From assembly GCF_023674425.1 (NCBI RefSeq), contig NZ_CP098401.1, positions 1,488,001 to 1,552,000 on the forward strand: 64,000 nt of DNA, written 5' to 3'. Below are positions 35,532 to 44,806 of this stretch, in pieces. The stretch comes from Sphingomonas donggukensis (GTDB lineage Bacteria; Pseudomonadota; Alphaproteobacteria; Sphingomonadales; Sphingomonadaceae). Numbering within the stretch: position 1 is the stretch's first letter; every line of letters starts with the position of its first letter. A model generated the notes under the pieces. It was not told where the DNA came from and ran no database searches. It saw only the letters and a program-made list of their open reading frames with translations. The translations under genes were made by a program, and so were the position numbers.

Positions 35532-36666
35532 CGATCATCACCTTGGCGATCCGTTCGCTCGCATGGCCATCGCCGAACGGGTTGTGGGCGCGGGCCATCG
35601 CGTCATAGGCCGCCGAATCGTCGAGCAGGCGCGCGGTCTCCGCGACGATCCGCTCCTCGTCGGTGCCGACCAGCCGGGCGGTGCCGGCCTCGACTCCCTC
35701 GGGCCGCTCGGTGGTGTCGCGCATCACCAGCACCGGCTTGCCGAAGGCGGGTGCCTCCTCCTGCACGCCGCCGCTGTCGGTCAGCAGGACGTGCGCGACC
35801 GACAGCAGCCGAACGAAATGGGGGTAGTCGAGCGGGTCGATCAGGAACACGTCGTCGCGCCCGCCGAGCAGCGCGTTCATCGGTTCGCGCACGTTGGGAT
35901 TGGGATGCACCGGGAACACCGCCACGACGTCCGGGCGCTCGACGATTCGCCGGACCGCACGGGCGATCGCCTCCATGCCGTCGCCAAAATTTTCGCGGCG
36001 GTGGGTGGTCACCGCGACGATGCGGCGACCAGCGACCCGCTCGATCAGCGAATCGAGCCCCGCGGCAAGCGTCGGGTCGGCCGCAATACGCTCGCGGGTA
36101 ACATGCAGCGCGTCGATCACGGTGTTGCCCGTGACATGGATGCTCGCCGGATCGACCGATTCGCGGCGCAGCGCGGCGGCGGCCGTCTCGGTCGGCGCGA
36201 AATGCTGGTCGGCGAAGGTCGAGATAATCTTGCGATTGACCTCTTCGGGCCAGGGATGATGGATGTCGAACGATCGCAGCCCCGCCTCGACATGGCTGAC
36301 CGGAATCTTGCGGTAATAGGCGGCCAGCCCCGCGACCATCGCCGTCGCGGTGTCGCCTTGCACCACAACCCGGTCGGGCTTTTCGGCGTCCATTACGGCG
36401 CCCAGCTCGGTCAGCAGCCGTGCGGTCAGCGCGTCGAGCGTCTGCCCGGGCTGCATCACGTCCAGATCGATGTCGGGCACGATCCCGCTGATCGCCAGCA
36501 CCTGGTCCAGCATGCCGCGGTGCTGCGCGGTGACACAGACTCTCAGCGCGACGCGCGGGTCGCCTGCCAGGCGCTGCAATAGCGGGAACAGCTTGATCGC
36601 CTCGGGACGCGTGCCGAAGACGACCAGGATGCGGATGGGGAGGGTGCGGAGCGGCGCGGAGGTCAT
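35521..36666 (-). CDS. wecB: Non-hydrolysing UDP-N-acetylglucosamine 2-epimerase
   Basis: Interconverts UDP-GlcNAc and UDP-ManNAc. It is 381 residues. Family marks are VVFGTRPEAIKLFPLL near 14-29, VQGDTATAMVAGLAAYY near 99-115, HVEAGLRS, VTTHRRENFG near 213-222 and SGGVQEEAPAFGKP near 292-305. The ATG at 36666 is the family start; earlier in-frame codons are not. It heads an operon with wecC, M48 peptidase and galU. Confidence 0.96.
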   Translation of the reverse strand: MTSAPLRTLPIRILVVFGTRPEAIKLFPLLQRLAGDPRVALRVCVTAQHRGMLDQVLAISGIVPDIDLDVMQPGQTLDALTARLLTELGAVMDAEKPDRVVVQGDTATAMVAGLAAYYRKIPVSHVEAGLRSFDIHHPWPEEVNRKIISTFADQHFAPTETAAAALRRESVDPASIHVTGNTVIDALHVTRERIAADPTLAAGLDSLIERVAGRRIVAVTTHRRENFGDGMEAIARAVRRIVERPDVVAVFPVHPNPNVREPMNALLGGRDDVFLIDPLDYPHFVRLLSVAHVLLTDSGGVQEEAPAFGKPVLVMRDTTERPEGVEAGTARLVGTDEERIVAETARLLDDSAAYDAMARAHNPFGDGHASERIAKVMIDGK

Positions 36667-36675
36667 CGGCCCGGG

Positions 36676-36704
36676 CCTTATCGAGTTGCCTCCGCGACAC
36701 ACAA
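36676..36704 (-). promoter_or_regulatory. Predicted sigma70-type promoter of wecB-wecC-M48-galU
   Basis: On the minus strand TTGTGT (36699-36704) and ATAAGG (36676-36681) are 17 bases apart, with an A-rich stretch just upstream. The start would be near 36669, almost at the wecB ATG (36666), so the message would be nearly leaderless. Confidence 0.32.
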
Positions 36705-36746
36705 GCACTCTTTTTCCGGTTTTTTCGCGTTCGCCCGGGCGGTTGG

Positions 36747-36771
36747 GGAACCGGACGGGTTGCGTTCCGTT
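36747..36771 (+). promoter_or_regulatory. EcfG-type promoter toward the 86-residue secreted protein
   Basis: GGAAC (36747-36751) and CGTT (36768-36771) are separated by 16 bases and point at the gene at 36933, with a long leader of about 155 nt. It lies in the same gap as the wecB promoter. Confidence 0.4.
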
Positions 36772-36932
36772 CACTGACCGGTAATTGAACGCGAGGTACC
36801 TCGCTGACGAAGCAGGCGGAAGGAAGCGGTCGTAAAGCCGGATTTGGTGGCCAAACTTTCTTGCACCGCATGGTGAATTGTGGCAGGGGTCGTTTCGAAG
36901 CGGTCCTAAGAGATTAAAAAAGGGAGCAGTAG

Positions 36933-37193
36933 ATGCGTCTTACGAAGATCATTGCGGCGAGCATCGTCAGCATGTCGCTGGCGACGGCGCCTGCCCTCGC
37001 AGCTGAGAAGTCGGTTGCGAAGCAGACGGTCAAGGCTGACGTTCGCAAGGCGAGCAAGCTGCGCGGCGTGAGCCGTCAGGAAGAAGAGAAGTCCGGTTCG
37101 GGCACGTGGATCGTCGCCGGTCTCGCGATCGTCGCGGTCGGCCTCGGCATCGCAGCCGCCGTCAGCGGCGACAGCAGCCCCACCAGCCCGTAA
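36933..37193 (+). CDS. Small secreted/membrane protein of unknown function
   Basis: An 86-residue protein, not recognised. It has a clear signal peptide (MRLTKIIAASIVSMSLATAP, cleavage after AALA near 22-24), a Lys-rich middle (25-55), one hydrophobic helix (GTWIVAGLAIVAVGLGIAAA, about 57-76) and a Ser/Thr/Pro tail. GGGAG lies 7 nt before the ATG and a strong terminator follows the stop, so it is a separate short transcript inside the polysaccharide region. Confidence 0.85.
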   Translation: MRLTKIIAASIVSMSLATAPALAAEKSVAKQTVKADVRKASKLRGVSRQEEEKSGSGTWIVAGLAIVAVGLGIAAAVSGDSSPTSP

Positions 37194-37221
37194 TCGCTGG
37201 CGGATCGCACTGCAGATATTG

Positions 37222-37255
37222 ATTGGGTCAGGCGAAAGCCTGGCCCAATTTTTTT
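37222..37255 (+). terminator. Rho-independent terminator after the 86-residue protein
   Basis: Arms of 12 bases (37222-37233 and 37238-37249; one mismatch) around a GAAA tetraloop, then seven T. It lies 29 nt past the stop at 37193. Confidence 0.9.
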
Positions 37256-38173
37256 GCGCGTACCGCGAATGGGGTGGATGCGTTGGCCGCGCATCGGAAA
37301 CGCCATGCCGACGTAACAACCTGATCCGCAACGAAGCGGGTTGCTGCCCCACGGCGTCCTGAACCAAGCGGCAGCCGACGCCGACCCGAGGCGGTCGCAC
37401 GTCGAGCCGCGATCATGCAGCACGTCGATGCCGCGGCAGTTCCTCAAATCTGCGAGTTTGCCACCGCGCTGCGGGGCTGACGAATAGTGACACATGGAAG
37501 GCCTTGCGCACTCGCCGCACGGCTCTCTGCGCCCTTCCCCGGCAACTCCCGAATCAAATCGCCTCATCGCCTCGGGCCGGTCTGCGCTGCGAGGCACTAC
37601 CCGATCATTGCCCCTGTCCGACACGACCGATCGCCAAGAGTCAGGCTCCAGGTCACCGTCCGCCGACGGCGCACTCGCACCGCGTTCGGTTTCGGTCGGC
37701 GGCGCCGAGTGCTTTCCGACAACACGGACAAGTGTCAGCGGCCCGACGAATCGCCTCTCATAGTTTCACCCTGCGCGAGATGGACGGAGACCCGTCCGTC
37801 GGACCCGAGTTGGGGCGGACGCGATGCGTTCCCGATTCGCACGGGTGAGGTCCGGCACCATCGCAACCGTAGCGCCATCAACCTGATGTGGAGCCCACTC
37901 GGCCGGGTCTTTCATGGGGGGCGGCACCGTCCGTCGCGACGTCGGGCATCACGGAATGCGCGGGCGCGGCTGCATCACATGCTTGCTCGCAGACCCGCCA
38001 GACAATCGCTGGCCACCTCAAGCTCGAATGCGCGCCTTCCAACAGCGCCCATCGCGCAAAGGCGGCATTCCAACGAACCGTAACATCGACACGCGCTAAA
38101 GCCACGGCGTGAGGCGCCCGCATCCAAAGCGCGTCGCTATCTCGCCGAAAACCGCTTACCGGCGCCGATCGAT
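37256..38173. other. About 0.9 kb with no supported gene
   Basis: Several frames are open on both strands but none starts with a ribosome site, shows Sphingomonas-like codon bias through its length, or looks like a known family. Base composition is slightly less GC-biased at third positions than in the neighbouring genes. It could be an eroded remnant, a regulatory region or an unrecognised RNA. Confidence 0.5.
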
Positions 38174-39409
38174 TCAGCTGCCCGGTGCGCGCGCGATCGA
38201 CACGTCATCCACCCACAGTGTCGCGGTATGGCCATTCTCAACGCCCGTAGCGGTCAGCGCCAGGGTCTGGCCCGCGCAGTCGGCAGGCACGTCGACCACG
38301 CCCGAATACCGCGTCCACCCCGACCCGGGCGCAAGGGCCAGGCGGCCGATCTCGCGCCCGCCCGCAATACCGCACTGGACGATCCAGCTGAACTGGCCAG
38401 CCACCGTCGCATCCTCGGCCAGCGCCTGCCCCGACAGGCGATAGCGTCCAGACCGCAGCGCCAACGACTGTACCGCAAACGTCGCGTTACCCTGCCCGTT
38501 GAAGGACGCGTACAGCGCACTGCCACGCCCGTCCTCACGCTGCTGCCGCTCGGCATAGGTGTCGCCACTGGGCGTAAACGTCCAGACATAGGGCGGCGGG
38601 GCATCGACGCCATCGAAGCTGCCGTCCAGCAACAACGTTTGCGCGAGCGACGGATTGGTCAGCAACGATACCCACCGAGCGCGCAGCACCGGTGCCGGCG
38701 TGCTCTCCGGAGACACCAGGAAATAGGTCCGCAGCTCGGCGCTGCTGGCGGGCTGTCCACGCCGCTTCAGCTCGGCCAACAGGTCGTACTTGCCGGCGGC
38801 GTTGGTCTTGTCGAGACCGAGCCGTTCGAGAAACGTCGGTCGCCAGTAAGGCCTGCGCACCAGCACCTCGGCCAGCGGCGCCTTCGTGGCGGGATCGTCG
38901 AGCAGCCCGATGAGCATGGGGAATACCCCATCCCAGCGATCGGGCTGCTGGCTGAGCACGATGTCGGCTTCGCCGATCGACTTCGCCGTCTGATCGTCCC
39001 GGTAATATTTGTCGAACAGCCACAGGTGCGTCAGAAAATCGCGGAGCGACGTGCGGCCGGCGGCGACCAGGATCGGTTCCGCCTTCGGCTCCCCCTCCAT
39101 GCGCGCCACCACGAAGCCGATGTTGCGCAGCGCCTGGGGCGCATAGGGCGAGATTTCGAGTGCCTCGGTCGCCAGCTTCCGTGTCGCGACGGCGTCGTCC
39201 GGGCCCTTCGCCTCCAGCATGCGCTGGTAGGCCAGGCCGGCAACCGCCTCGGCATTGCCCGAATCGACCGTGTAGGCCAGTTCCGGGTTGGCCTTCAGGG
39301 CCGCAAAGGACAGCGCACTGCGCAGCCCGCACACGCCGATCACTGCGGCGACCGCAAGCGCCGCGACGCGGGCGCCGCGCGCGCCGGTCGGAAGCGTGAC
39401 GTTGGTCAT
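38174..39409 (-). CDS. Membrane-anchored TPR/carbohydrate-binding-like protein of the polysaccharide locus
   Basis: A 411-residue protein, not assigned to a named family. It has one N-terminal membrane helix (about 14-37), a tetratricopeptide-like helical part (about 50-215; EALEISPYAPQALRNIGFV), and a C-terminal beta-sandwich (about 250-405) ending with TATLWVDDVSIARA, as in CBM4/9-type galactose-binding folds. The start ATG is at 39409, 17 nt after the wzc-like gene. It follows the Wza-Wzc genes, so it probably serves polymer export or assembly in the periplasm. Confidence 0.8.
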   Translation of the reverse strand: MTNVTLPTGARGARVAALAVAAVIGVCGLRSALSFAALKANPELAYTVDSGNAEAVAGLAYQRMLEAKGPDDAVATRKLATEALEISPYAPQALRNIGFVVARMEGEPKAEPILVAAGRTSLRDFLTHLWLFDKYYRDDQTAKSIGEADIVLSQQPDRWDGVFPMLIGLLDDPATKAPLAEVLVRRPYWRPTFLERLGLDKTNAAGKYDLLAELKRRGQPASSAELRTYFLVSPESTPAPVLRARWVSLLTNPSLAQTLLLDGSFDGVDAPPPYVWTFTPSGDTYAERQQREDGRGSALYASFNGQGNATFAVQSLALRSGRYRLSGQALAEDATVAGQFSWIVQCGIAGGREIGRLALAPGSGWTRYSGVVDVPADCAGQTLALTATGVENGHTATLWVDDVSIARAPGS

Positions 39410-39426
39410 ATGCCTATCCCGCCCGC

Positions 39427-41601
39427 TCAGGCGTTCCGCCGGCGGTCGCCATATTCATAGCTGTAACCGTAATCATAGCCGATCTGCTGCGCGTTGAACT
39501 TCGTCAGCACGGCGCCAAGCACACGCCCGCGAGCGTCGAGCAGACGGCGGATGGCGATGCGCGCGGCCTTGCTCCGCGTCTCGTTGGCGGCGATCACGAA
39601 CACCGTTGCCTCGACATGGCTGGAGATCAGCGGCGAATCGGCGAGGCCGAGCACTGGCGGACCATCGATGACGATGTGGTCGAAATCCTTCTCCAGCGCC
39701 TGAAGCACCGCGTCGAGACGGCGCCCCGCCAGCAGCTCGGCCGGATTCGGCGGCAGCGGGCCCGACGACATCACCGCGAGCGACGATCCCTCCATGCGGT
39801 GGATAAGGCCGCCCAGGTTCTCGACCCCGGTCAGCGCATCGCTCAACCCCTTGCTGTTGGGCAGGCCCAGCGAGCGGTGGATGGACGGGTTGCGCATGTC
39901 GCCATCGACCAGCAGCGTGCGCGTGCCCAGCAACGCCAGGTTTCGCGCGATCGCCACGCTGGTCGTGGTCTTGCCTTCCGCCGGACGCGCCGAGGTGATG
40001 ACGAGGGTGCGCGGCACGCCGTGGCTGGTCGAGAAGCGCAGGCTGGTCTGGACCGAGTTATACGCCTCCACCAGCGTCGATCGGCGATCGTCCAGCTCGT
40101 CGATGATGTTGGTATCACTGCTCATCAGCGGCACGGAGCCGAGCAGCGGCAAGCCGACCTTCGACTGGAGATCATGCGGCGTGCCCACGGTCTCGTCGAG
40201 CTGGGCGAGTAGCAGCGCCAGGGCAGCACCAAGCGCGGTTCCAAGCGCCAGTCCGACCAGCAGGTTGACCAGCGGGCGCGGCGTGTAGGGGCCGCTCGGC
40301 ACCATCGCGCGGTCGACGATCGAGATGTTATTCACCCCGACGCCACCGGCGATGCCGACTTCCTTGAATCGCTGGAGCAGCGCCTGATATTGCTCGCGGT
40401 TGGTATCAGCCTCGCGCTGCAGGATATTGTACTGGATCGAGCGCGAGCGGTTGTTGAGCACGTTGCCCTTCAACGCATCGACGCGCGCCTGGAGTTCGGA
40501 TTCACGTTCCACCGCAGCGCGGTAATCGGCGCCGACCGAGCTGGTCACCAGGCCCTGCTGGCTCGCGAGCTGGCGGTCGATCTCGGCGATCTGGCGCTCG
40601 GTCGCCTGGACCTGCGGATAGTCGGATTTGAACTGCACGCGCAGCTTGGCAAGCTGCGATGCGAGGTCGGCGCGCGTCTGGCGCAGCGACGCGATCGCCG
40701 GGTCGGCGAGCGACTTCGCAAGCGCCGCGCTCTGCGCGCCCTGCCCCGTCGAACGCGCGGCGGCGGCGATGCGGTCGGCGCGCGCCTCGGCCAGCGCGGT
40801 GTTCAGCGCCGCGAGATCGATCGCGGCCAGATCCTGCTCGCCTGCGCTCTCGCCGCTCTTGCCCGGCGTCTGGATGGTGATGAGGCCTTCGCGGTTGGCA
40901 TATTCCACCACGCGGCGCTCGGAATCCTCAAGCCGGCCACGCAGCGCCTCAAGCTGGCGCCCCAGGAAATCGCGGGCGTAGGACGTGGCATCCAGGCGCC
41001 GCGCGAGCGTCGATTCGATGAAGGCGTCGGCGATGGCATTCGCGACCTGTGCCGACAGCTGGGGATCGGCGCTGGAGAAGCTGACTTCGACCAGGCCCGA
41101 CCCGCGCACCGGCGAGACGACAAGGCCCGCCTGAACGGCACCGATCGCACGCTCCTCGAGCATCTTACGGGTCGGCGCCGCCGCACCGCTCGGCTGGTCG
41201 GGCGCCTTGCCGCCATACAGAAGCGTCGTGTTCTGCGACAGCCGCAGCTTGCGCACGACCTGCTCGGCCAGCGCGCGGCTGCGCAGCAGACCATATTGGG
41301 TCTGGTAGAATTCCATGCTGCCGACCGACGACGGCGGCTCGACGCCCTTCTGATCGACGACGCGGGCCGCCTCGCGCTGGATCTCGATCGACGCGGTCGC
41401 GCGGTACAGGCGCGTGGCGTTCAACGTGATGAGCAGCGCCGCGAGCAGGCCGGCGGCGGCGAAGCCGAGGATCAGCCACTTCCGCCGATACAGCATCAGC
41501 ATGTACGTGGTCAGCGGATTCTCGCTGCCCTCCGGCTGCACGAGATAGCGAACGGGATCGGTGTCCTGCGCCGGATCGATCGCAGGGTTGTCGACGGTCA
41601 T
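39427..41601 (-). CDS. Wzc-type polysaccharide co-polymerase/tyrosine autokinase
   Basis: A 724-residue protein combining a Wzz-like chain-length part with a BY-kinase. It has membrane helices near 41-60 and about 430-455, a long periplasmic coiled-coil region (about 190-410), then a cytoplasmic P-loop ATPase: Walker A PAEGKTTTS near 537-545, Walker A' DGDMRNPS near 563-570 and Walker B VIDGPPVLG near 643-651. The C-terminus carries a Tyr cluster (YDYGYSYEYG, five Tyr) for autophosphorylation. It controls chain length and export of the polymer with the Wza-like protein upstream. Confidence 0.95.
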   Translation of the reverse strand: MTVDNPAIDPAQDTDPVRYLVQPEGSENPLTTYMLMLYRRKWLILGFAAAGLLAALLITLNATRLYRATASIEIQREAARVVDQKGVEPPSSVGSMEFYQTQYGLLRSRALAEQVVRKLRLSQNTTLLYGGKAPDQPSGAAAPTRKMLEERAIGAVQAGLVVSPVRGSGLVEVSFSSADPQLSAQVANAIADAFIESTLARRLDATSYARDFLGRQLEALRGRLEDSERRVVEYANREGLITIQTPGKSGESAGEQDLAAIDLAALNTALAEARADRIAAAARSTGQGAQSAALAKSLADPAIASLRQTRADLASQLAKLRVQFKSDYPQVQATERQIAEIDRQLASQQGLVTSSVGADYRAAVERESELQARVDALKGNVLNNRSRSIQYNILQREADTNREQYQALLQRFKEVGIAGGVGVNNISIVDRAMVPSGPYTPRPLVNLLVGLALGTALGAALALLLAQLDETVGTPHDLQSKVGLPLLGSVPLMSSDTNIIDELDDRRSTLVEAYNSVQTSLRFSTSHGVPRTLVITSARPAEGKTTTSVAIARNLALLGTRTLLVDGDMRNPSIHRSLGLPNSKGLSDALTGVENLGGLIHRMEGSSLAVMSSGPLPPNPAELLAGRRLDAVLQALEKDFDHIVIDGPPVLGLADSPLISSHVEATVFVIAANETRSKAARIAIRRLLDARGRVLGAVLTKFNAQQIGYDYGYSYEYGDRRRNA

Positions 41602-41622
41602 CGGATATGTCCCCGCTATCGA

Positions 41623-42318
41623 TCAGCGAATGAGGTAGAAGAGGCCGAGGATCGGCGCCGCCGAAGCGACGTCGCGCAGCGCCAGGCGCACCGCGTCGGT
41701 GCCGACCACGACGATGTCGTTGCCGTAGATTTCGGGGTCGGCCAGCCGCCCGCCGCGAATGGCTTTCAGGTCGAACCGCGCCGCATACCGCTTTCCGCCG
41801 ACGGTGCGGAACACCACGACTTCGCTGGCCTTGCCATAGTCGGACAGCCCCTGCCCCAGCGCCAGCGCCTCGGTCAGCGAGGTCCGCCCGACGATCGGAT
41901 AACGGCCCGGCGTCTTCACCGCGCCGTCCAGCGTCACGCGCTGGCTCTGCGCCTCGATGATCGAGACGGTGACGTTCGGATCGCGCAGATAACGCGCGCC
42001 CAGGCGGTTCTGGATCGTCCGCGCCAGCGACTGGGTGGTCTCCCCGCTGGCGGGCACGTTGCCGATCAGCGACACCGCGACGGTGCCGTCAGCCTCGATC
42101 TGGGTGTCCCCCGAGAGTTCGGGCACGCCGAACACGCGGATCGCGATCTTGTCCGTCGGCCCCAGGCGATATTCACCGACCTCGCGCAGGTCCGACACCA
42201 GCGGCGCCGGCAGCGTCTCACCCGCGGTGACCGCACCTGCCTGCTCCGGGCGGAAATTGCTGCCGCCGCAGCCCGTCAATACCAGCGCAAGCGACGCAGG
42301 CAGCACCAAACTCCGCAC
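41623..42318 (-). CDS. Polysaccharide export lipoprotein (Wza/GumB family)
   Basis: Outer-membrane export protein of the Wza/GumB type, 231 residues. The GTG at 42318, with AGGGG 8 nt upstream, gives a signal peptide ending in the lipobox VLTGC (Cys17). The polysaccharide export domain begins with YRLGPTDKIAIRVFG and is followed by a SLBB-like segment (RVTLDGAVKTPGRYPI). The total is short, as in GumB, lacking the extra D4 helix domain of E. coli Wza. It is 21 nt before the wzc-like gene. Confidence 0.93.
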   Translation of the reverse strand: MRSLVLPASLALVLTGCGGSNFRPEQAGAVTAGETLPAPLVSDLREVGEYRLGPTDKIAIRVFGVPELSGDTQIEADGTVAVSLIGNVPASGETTQSLARTIQNRLGARYLRDPNVTVSIIEAQSQRVTLDGAVKTPGRYPIVGRTSLTEALALGQGLSDYGKASEVVVFRTVGGKRYAARFDLKAIRGGRLADPEIYGNDIVVVGTDAVRLALRDVASAAPILGLFYLIR

Positions 42319-42415
42319 AGCCGCACCCCTTTTCCACAAATAGTTCGCCGCCCCATCGACGCGGGGCGGACATTCGTTGCCTGCCATAGGGTCAACCACC
42401 CGGGCTCGCAACACA

Positions 42416-43798
42416 TCAGTTCCGGCGGCTGCGCGTCCGTTCGGGGTCCGGTGCGGGCAGCATGATCGCGCACAGCACCGCGAACACAACCGAAATCGAC
42501 CCCGTGCGCAGCGGATAATCGACCAGCGAATGAGCGAGCACCATCGCGACCGCCACCACCGCGACGCGGCGCAGGCGCAGCGTCGCCGGCGTCACCAGCC
42601 CGCCCGACCAGGCCGCCCGCCCCCGCACGATCACCCAGCCGAGCAGCGCGACGATCAGTATCGCGGCGGCCAGACCACCCTCGATCAGCAGCTGCGCGGG
42701 CTCGTTATGCGCCTGATTCAGATAGTTCATCGTCATCGTGTCGAGCGTTTCGTAGGTCCGGTACACCGGGTCGAAACTGCCGAGGCCCGAGCCGAACGGG
42801 AACATGTCTCCGGCGATCCGGAGGAACCGGGGCAGCAACCCGATGCGCCCAGCGCTGCCGTCGGCGAACTCGGATTCCAGCAGCGCGCGCACCGCCGGAT
42901 TGCTGGCGAGCAGGACGAGGACGGCGATGAAGGCGGCGGCGATAGTCGCCGCGATGACGAACACGCGCCGCCGCCGCGCTTCGGGAACCTGGATCAGATC
43001 ATAGGGCAGCGTCGCCGCCCCCGCGACGACCGCCAGCAGGAAGAAGCCGAACCCGGCGCGCGATCCGGCAAGCACCACGCCCCCGCCGAACAGCAGCAGC
43101 AGCACCAGCGTCAGGACGAAGGCGTTGGTCGGGAACGGCCCGCGCCTCGGGAATTGCTCGCCCAGCCACCCGATCGCCAGCACCGTCGCGATCGACAGGA
43201 ACAGGCCCTGGTGGTTGGGGTTGGCGAACATGCCGACGCCGGCATCGGCGGCGGTGATCGCGTAATAGCGGAAGGCCGTTTCCGCTCCGCCCGCCATCTG
43301 CACGACGCCGATCACCGCGCTGATCGCGGCGAGCGTCACGATGACCAGGGTCAGATTGCGTCGGCCCTTCGTCTCCAGCTGCGCCGTCGCGACGAAGGCG
43401 ACGACCGGTGCGACGAGCGCCAGCGCGGCGGCGACCGTGCGCTGCGGCACCATGCTGATCGGCAACCACGGGCGCACGCCGATCGCGGCATAGACGTCGG
43501 TGGCGAAGCCGCGGCCCGGCAGGTGCGACCAGAGCGCATAGGGCAGCGGGATCAGCTGGATCAGCGGCAATGCCACCATCCCCGCGATCAGCCATGCGGC
43601 GGGCCGCTCGATCGTCAGACGCCCCGCGGGCGTGATCCACACGAGGTAGGCGCCCGCCGCGATCGCCGTCAGCAGCACCACGACCGACCCCAGCACCTCG
43701 TACCGCGACGCGCCGCCGAACACGACCGCGGCCACCAGCAGCGCCATCGCCGCATAATAGGTTCTGGGGCGATCGGACGCCCGGCGCAGAAATGACAT
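42416..43798 (-). CDS. O-antigen ligase/polymerase (WaaL/Wzy) family membrane protein
   Basis: A 460-residue membrane protein with about twelve helices and one large periplasmic loop (about 300-375) with GLGSFDPVYRTYE and NYLNQAHNEPAQLLIEGG, the Wzy_C/O-antigen ligase signature (H-N-x-P/E). Such enzymes join or polymerise undecaprenyl-linked glycans. A second polymerase-like gene lies at 59398, so this one may be the polymerase of the export module or a ligase. The ATG at 43798 is used; a frame open further upstream runs over the divergent FkbM gene. Confidence 0.9.
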   Translation of the reverse strand: MSFLRRASDRPRTYYAAMALLVAAVVFGGASRYEVLGSVVVLLTAIAAGAYLVWITPAGRLTIERPAAWLIAGMVALPLIQLIPLPYALWSHLPGRGFATDVYAAIGVRPWLPISMVPQRTVAAALALVAPVVAFVATAQLETKGRRNLTLVIVTLAAISAVIGVVQMAGGAETAFRYYAITAADAGVGMFANPNHQGLFLSIATVLAIGWLGEQFPRRGPFPTNAFVLTLVLLLLFGGGVVLAGSRAGFGFFLLAVVAGAATLPYDLIQVPEARRRRVFVIAATIAAAFIAVLVLLASNPAVRALLESEFADGSAGRIGLLPRFLRIAGDMFPFGSGLGSFDPVYRTYETLDTMTMNYLNQAHNEPAQLLIEGGLAAAILIVALLGWVIVRGRAAWSGGLVTPATLRLRRVAVVAVAMVLAHSLVDYPLRTGSISVVFAVLCAIMLPAPDPERTRSRRN

Positions 43799-43960
43799 GG
43801 TGCCCGCTGAAAATTTTGGAAGGAACGCCGGGAAAGTCCGGGTCGCGGCGATTACGGGGTTTTGACGCAAGCCGCAAGGATCGCCACCGCCATCGTCGCG
43901 TGCCCGCGCAACTGCCAATCCGCTTGAATAATCGCGCGCCGCATCTATGCGCTGGCGGCC

Positions 43961-44803
43961 ATGATCGCAAAACTCGCCCTCGGCCTGCTTGGTCGCCGCA
44001 TGACCTGGCGTATCGGGCGCTCGCTCTATCTTGCGGCGCGGGACGAGACCGCGAACGCCATCGCCACCAACGGCGAGGCCGATCTGATCCACCGGGTGTT
44101 CGCCGCGGCGAGGGCGCAGCATCCCGATCGACCGATCGTCGCCTTCGACATCGGGGCGAACCTGGGCGAATGGACCGTCGCGGCGCTTGCCGCCGCCGGC
44201 AATGCGCCGTGCCGCATCGAAGTGTTCGAGCCGGTGCCGGACGCGATCGCGGCAACCACCAATGCCATCGCGGCAGTCGGCGGCGGCGACCGCGCGACGG
44301 TCAATCCGGTCGCGATCTCGGATCGAGATGGTGAAACCGAGATGCATCTGGTCGGGCCGACCGCGGGCACCAACAGCCTCGACGGGCCCGCCGTACAGGG
44401 ATCTCGCACGATCACTGTACGGCTGGCCGCTCTGGAAACCATCGTGGGCGAGAAAGGCATCGACCACATCGACCTGATGAAGATCGATACCGAGGGTCAC
44501 GACATCGCGATCCTTCGGGCGATGGCGCCCCTACTCGCGCGCGGCCTGCCGGCCGTGGTGCAGTTCGAATACAACCACCGCTGGCTGCACAACCGCGGCA
44601 GCCTGCACGAGGTGTTCACGCTGGTCGCCGGCACCGGCTACCGCGTCGGGCGCGTGCTGCCGGATGCGGTCGCCTTGTTTGCTGAATGGAATCCGGAACT
44701 CGATCGCTATTTCGAGGCTAACTATGTGCTTGTCCGCGCCGATGTCGCCGATGCGATCGGCGCGCGATCGGTGCACTGGGACGTCAGCAACGTCCCCGCC
44801 TGA
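43961..44803 (+). CDS. FkbM-family methyltransferase
   Basis: A 280-residue SAM-dependent methyltransferase: AFDIGANLGEWTVAAL near 63-78 is the SAM loop, EVFEPVPDA near 87-95 and the FkbM hallmark IDLMKIDTEGHDIAIL near 169-184. FkbM enzymes O-methylate sugars or other hydroxyls. It is the first gene of a plus-strand trio with GT4 and a flippase; a 162-nt divergent gap separates it from the O-antigen ligase-like gene. Confidence 0.92.
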   Translation: MIAKLALGLLGRRMTWRIGRSLYLAARDETANAIATNGEADLIHRVFAAARAQHPDRPIVAFDIGANLGEWTVAALAAAGNAPCRIEVFEPVPDAIAATTNAIAAVGGGDRATVNPVAISDRDGETEMHLVGPTAGTNSLDGPAVQGSRTITVRLAALETIVGEKGIDHIDLMKIDTEGHDIAILRAMAPLLARGLPAVVQFEYNHRWLHNRGSLHEVFTLVAGTGYRVGRVLPDAVALFAEWNPELDRYFEANYVLVRADVADAIGARSVHWDVSNVPA

Positions 44804-44806
44804 TCG

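Noticed and set aside
36906..37624. Minus-strand frames over the 86-residue protein and the terminator.
   Set aside because: They run through the terminator and show no family or ribosome site.
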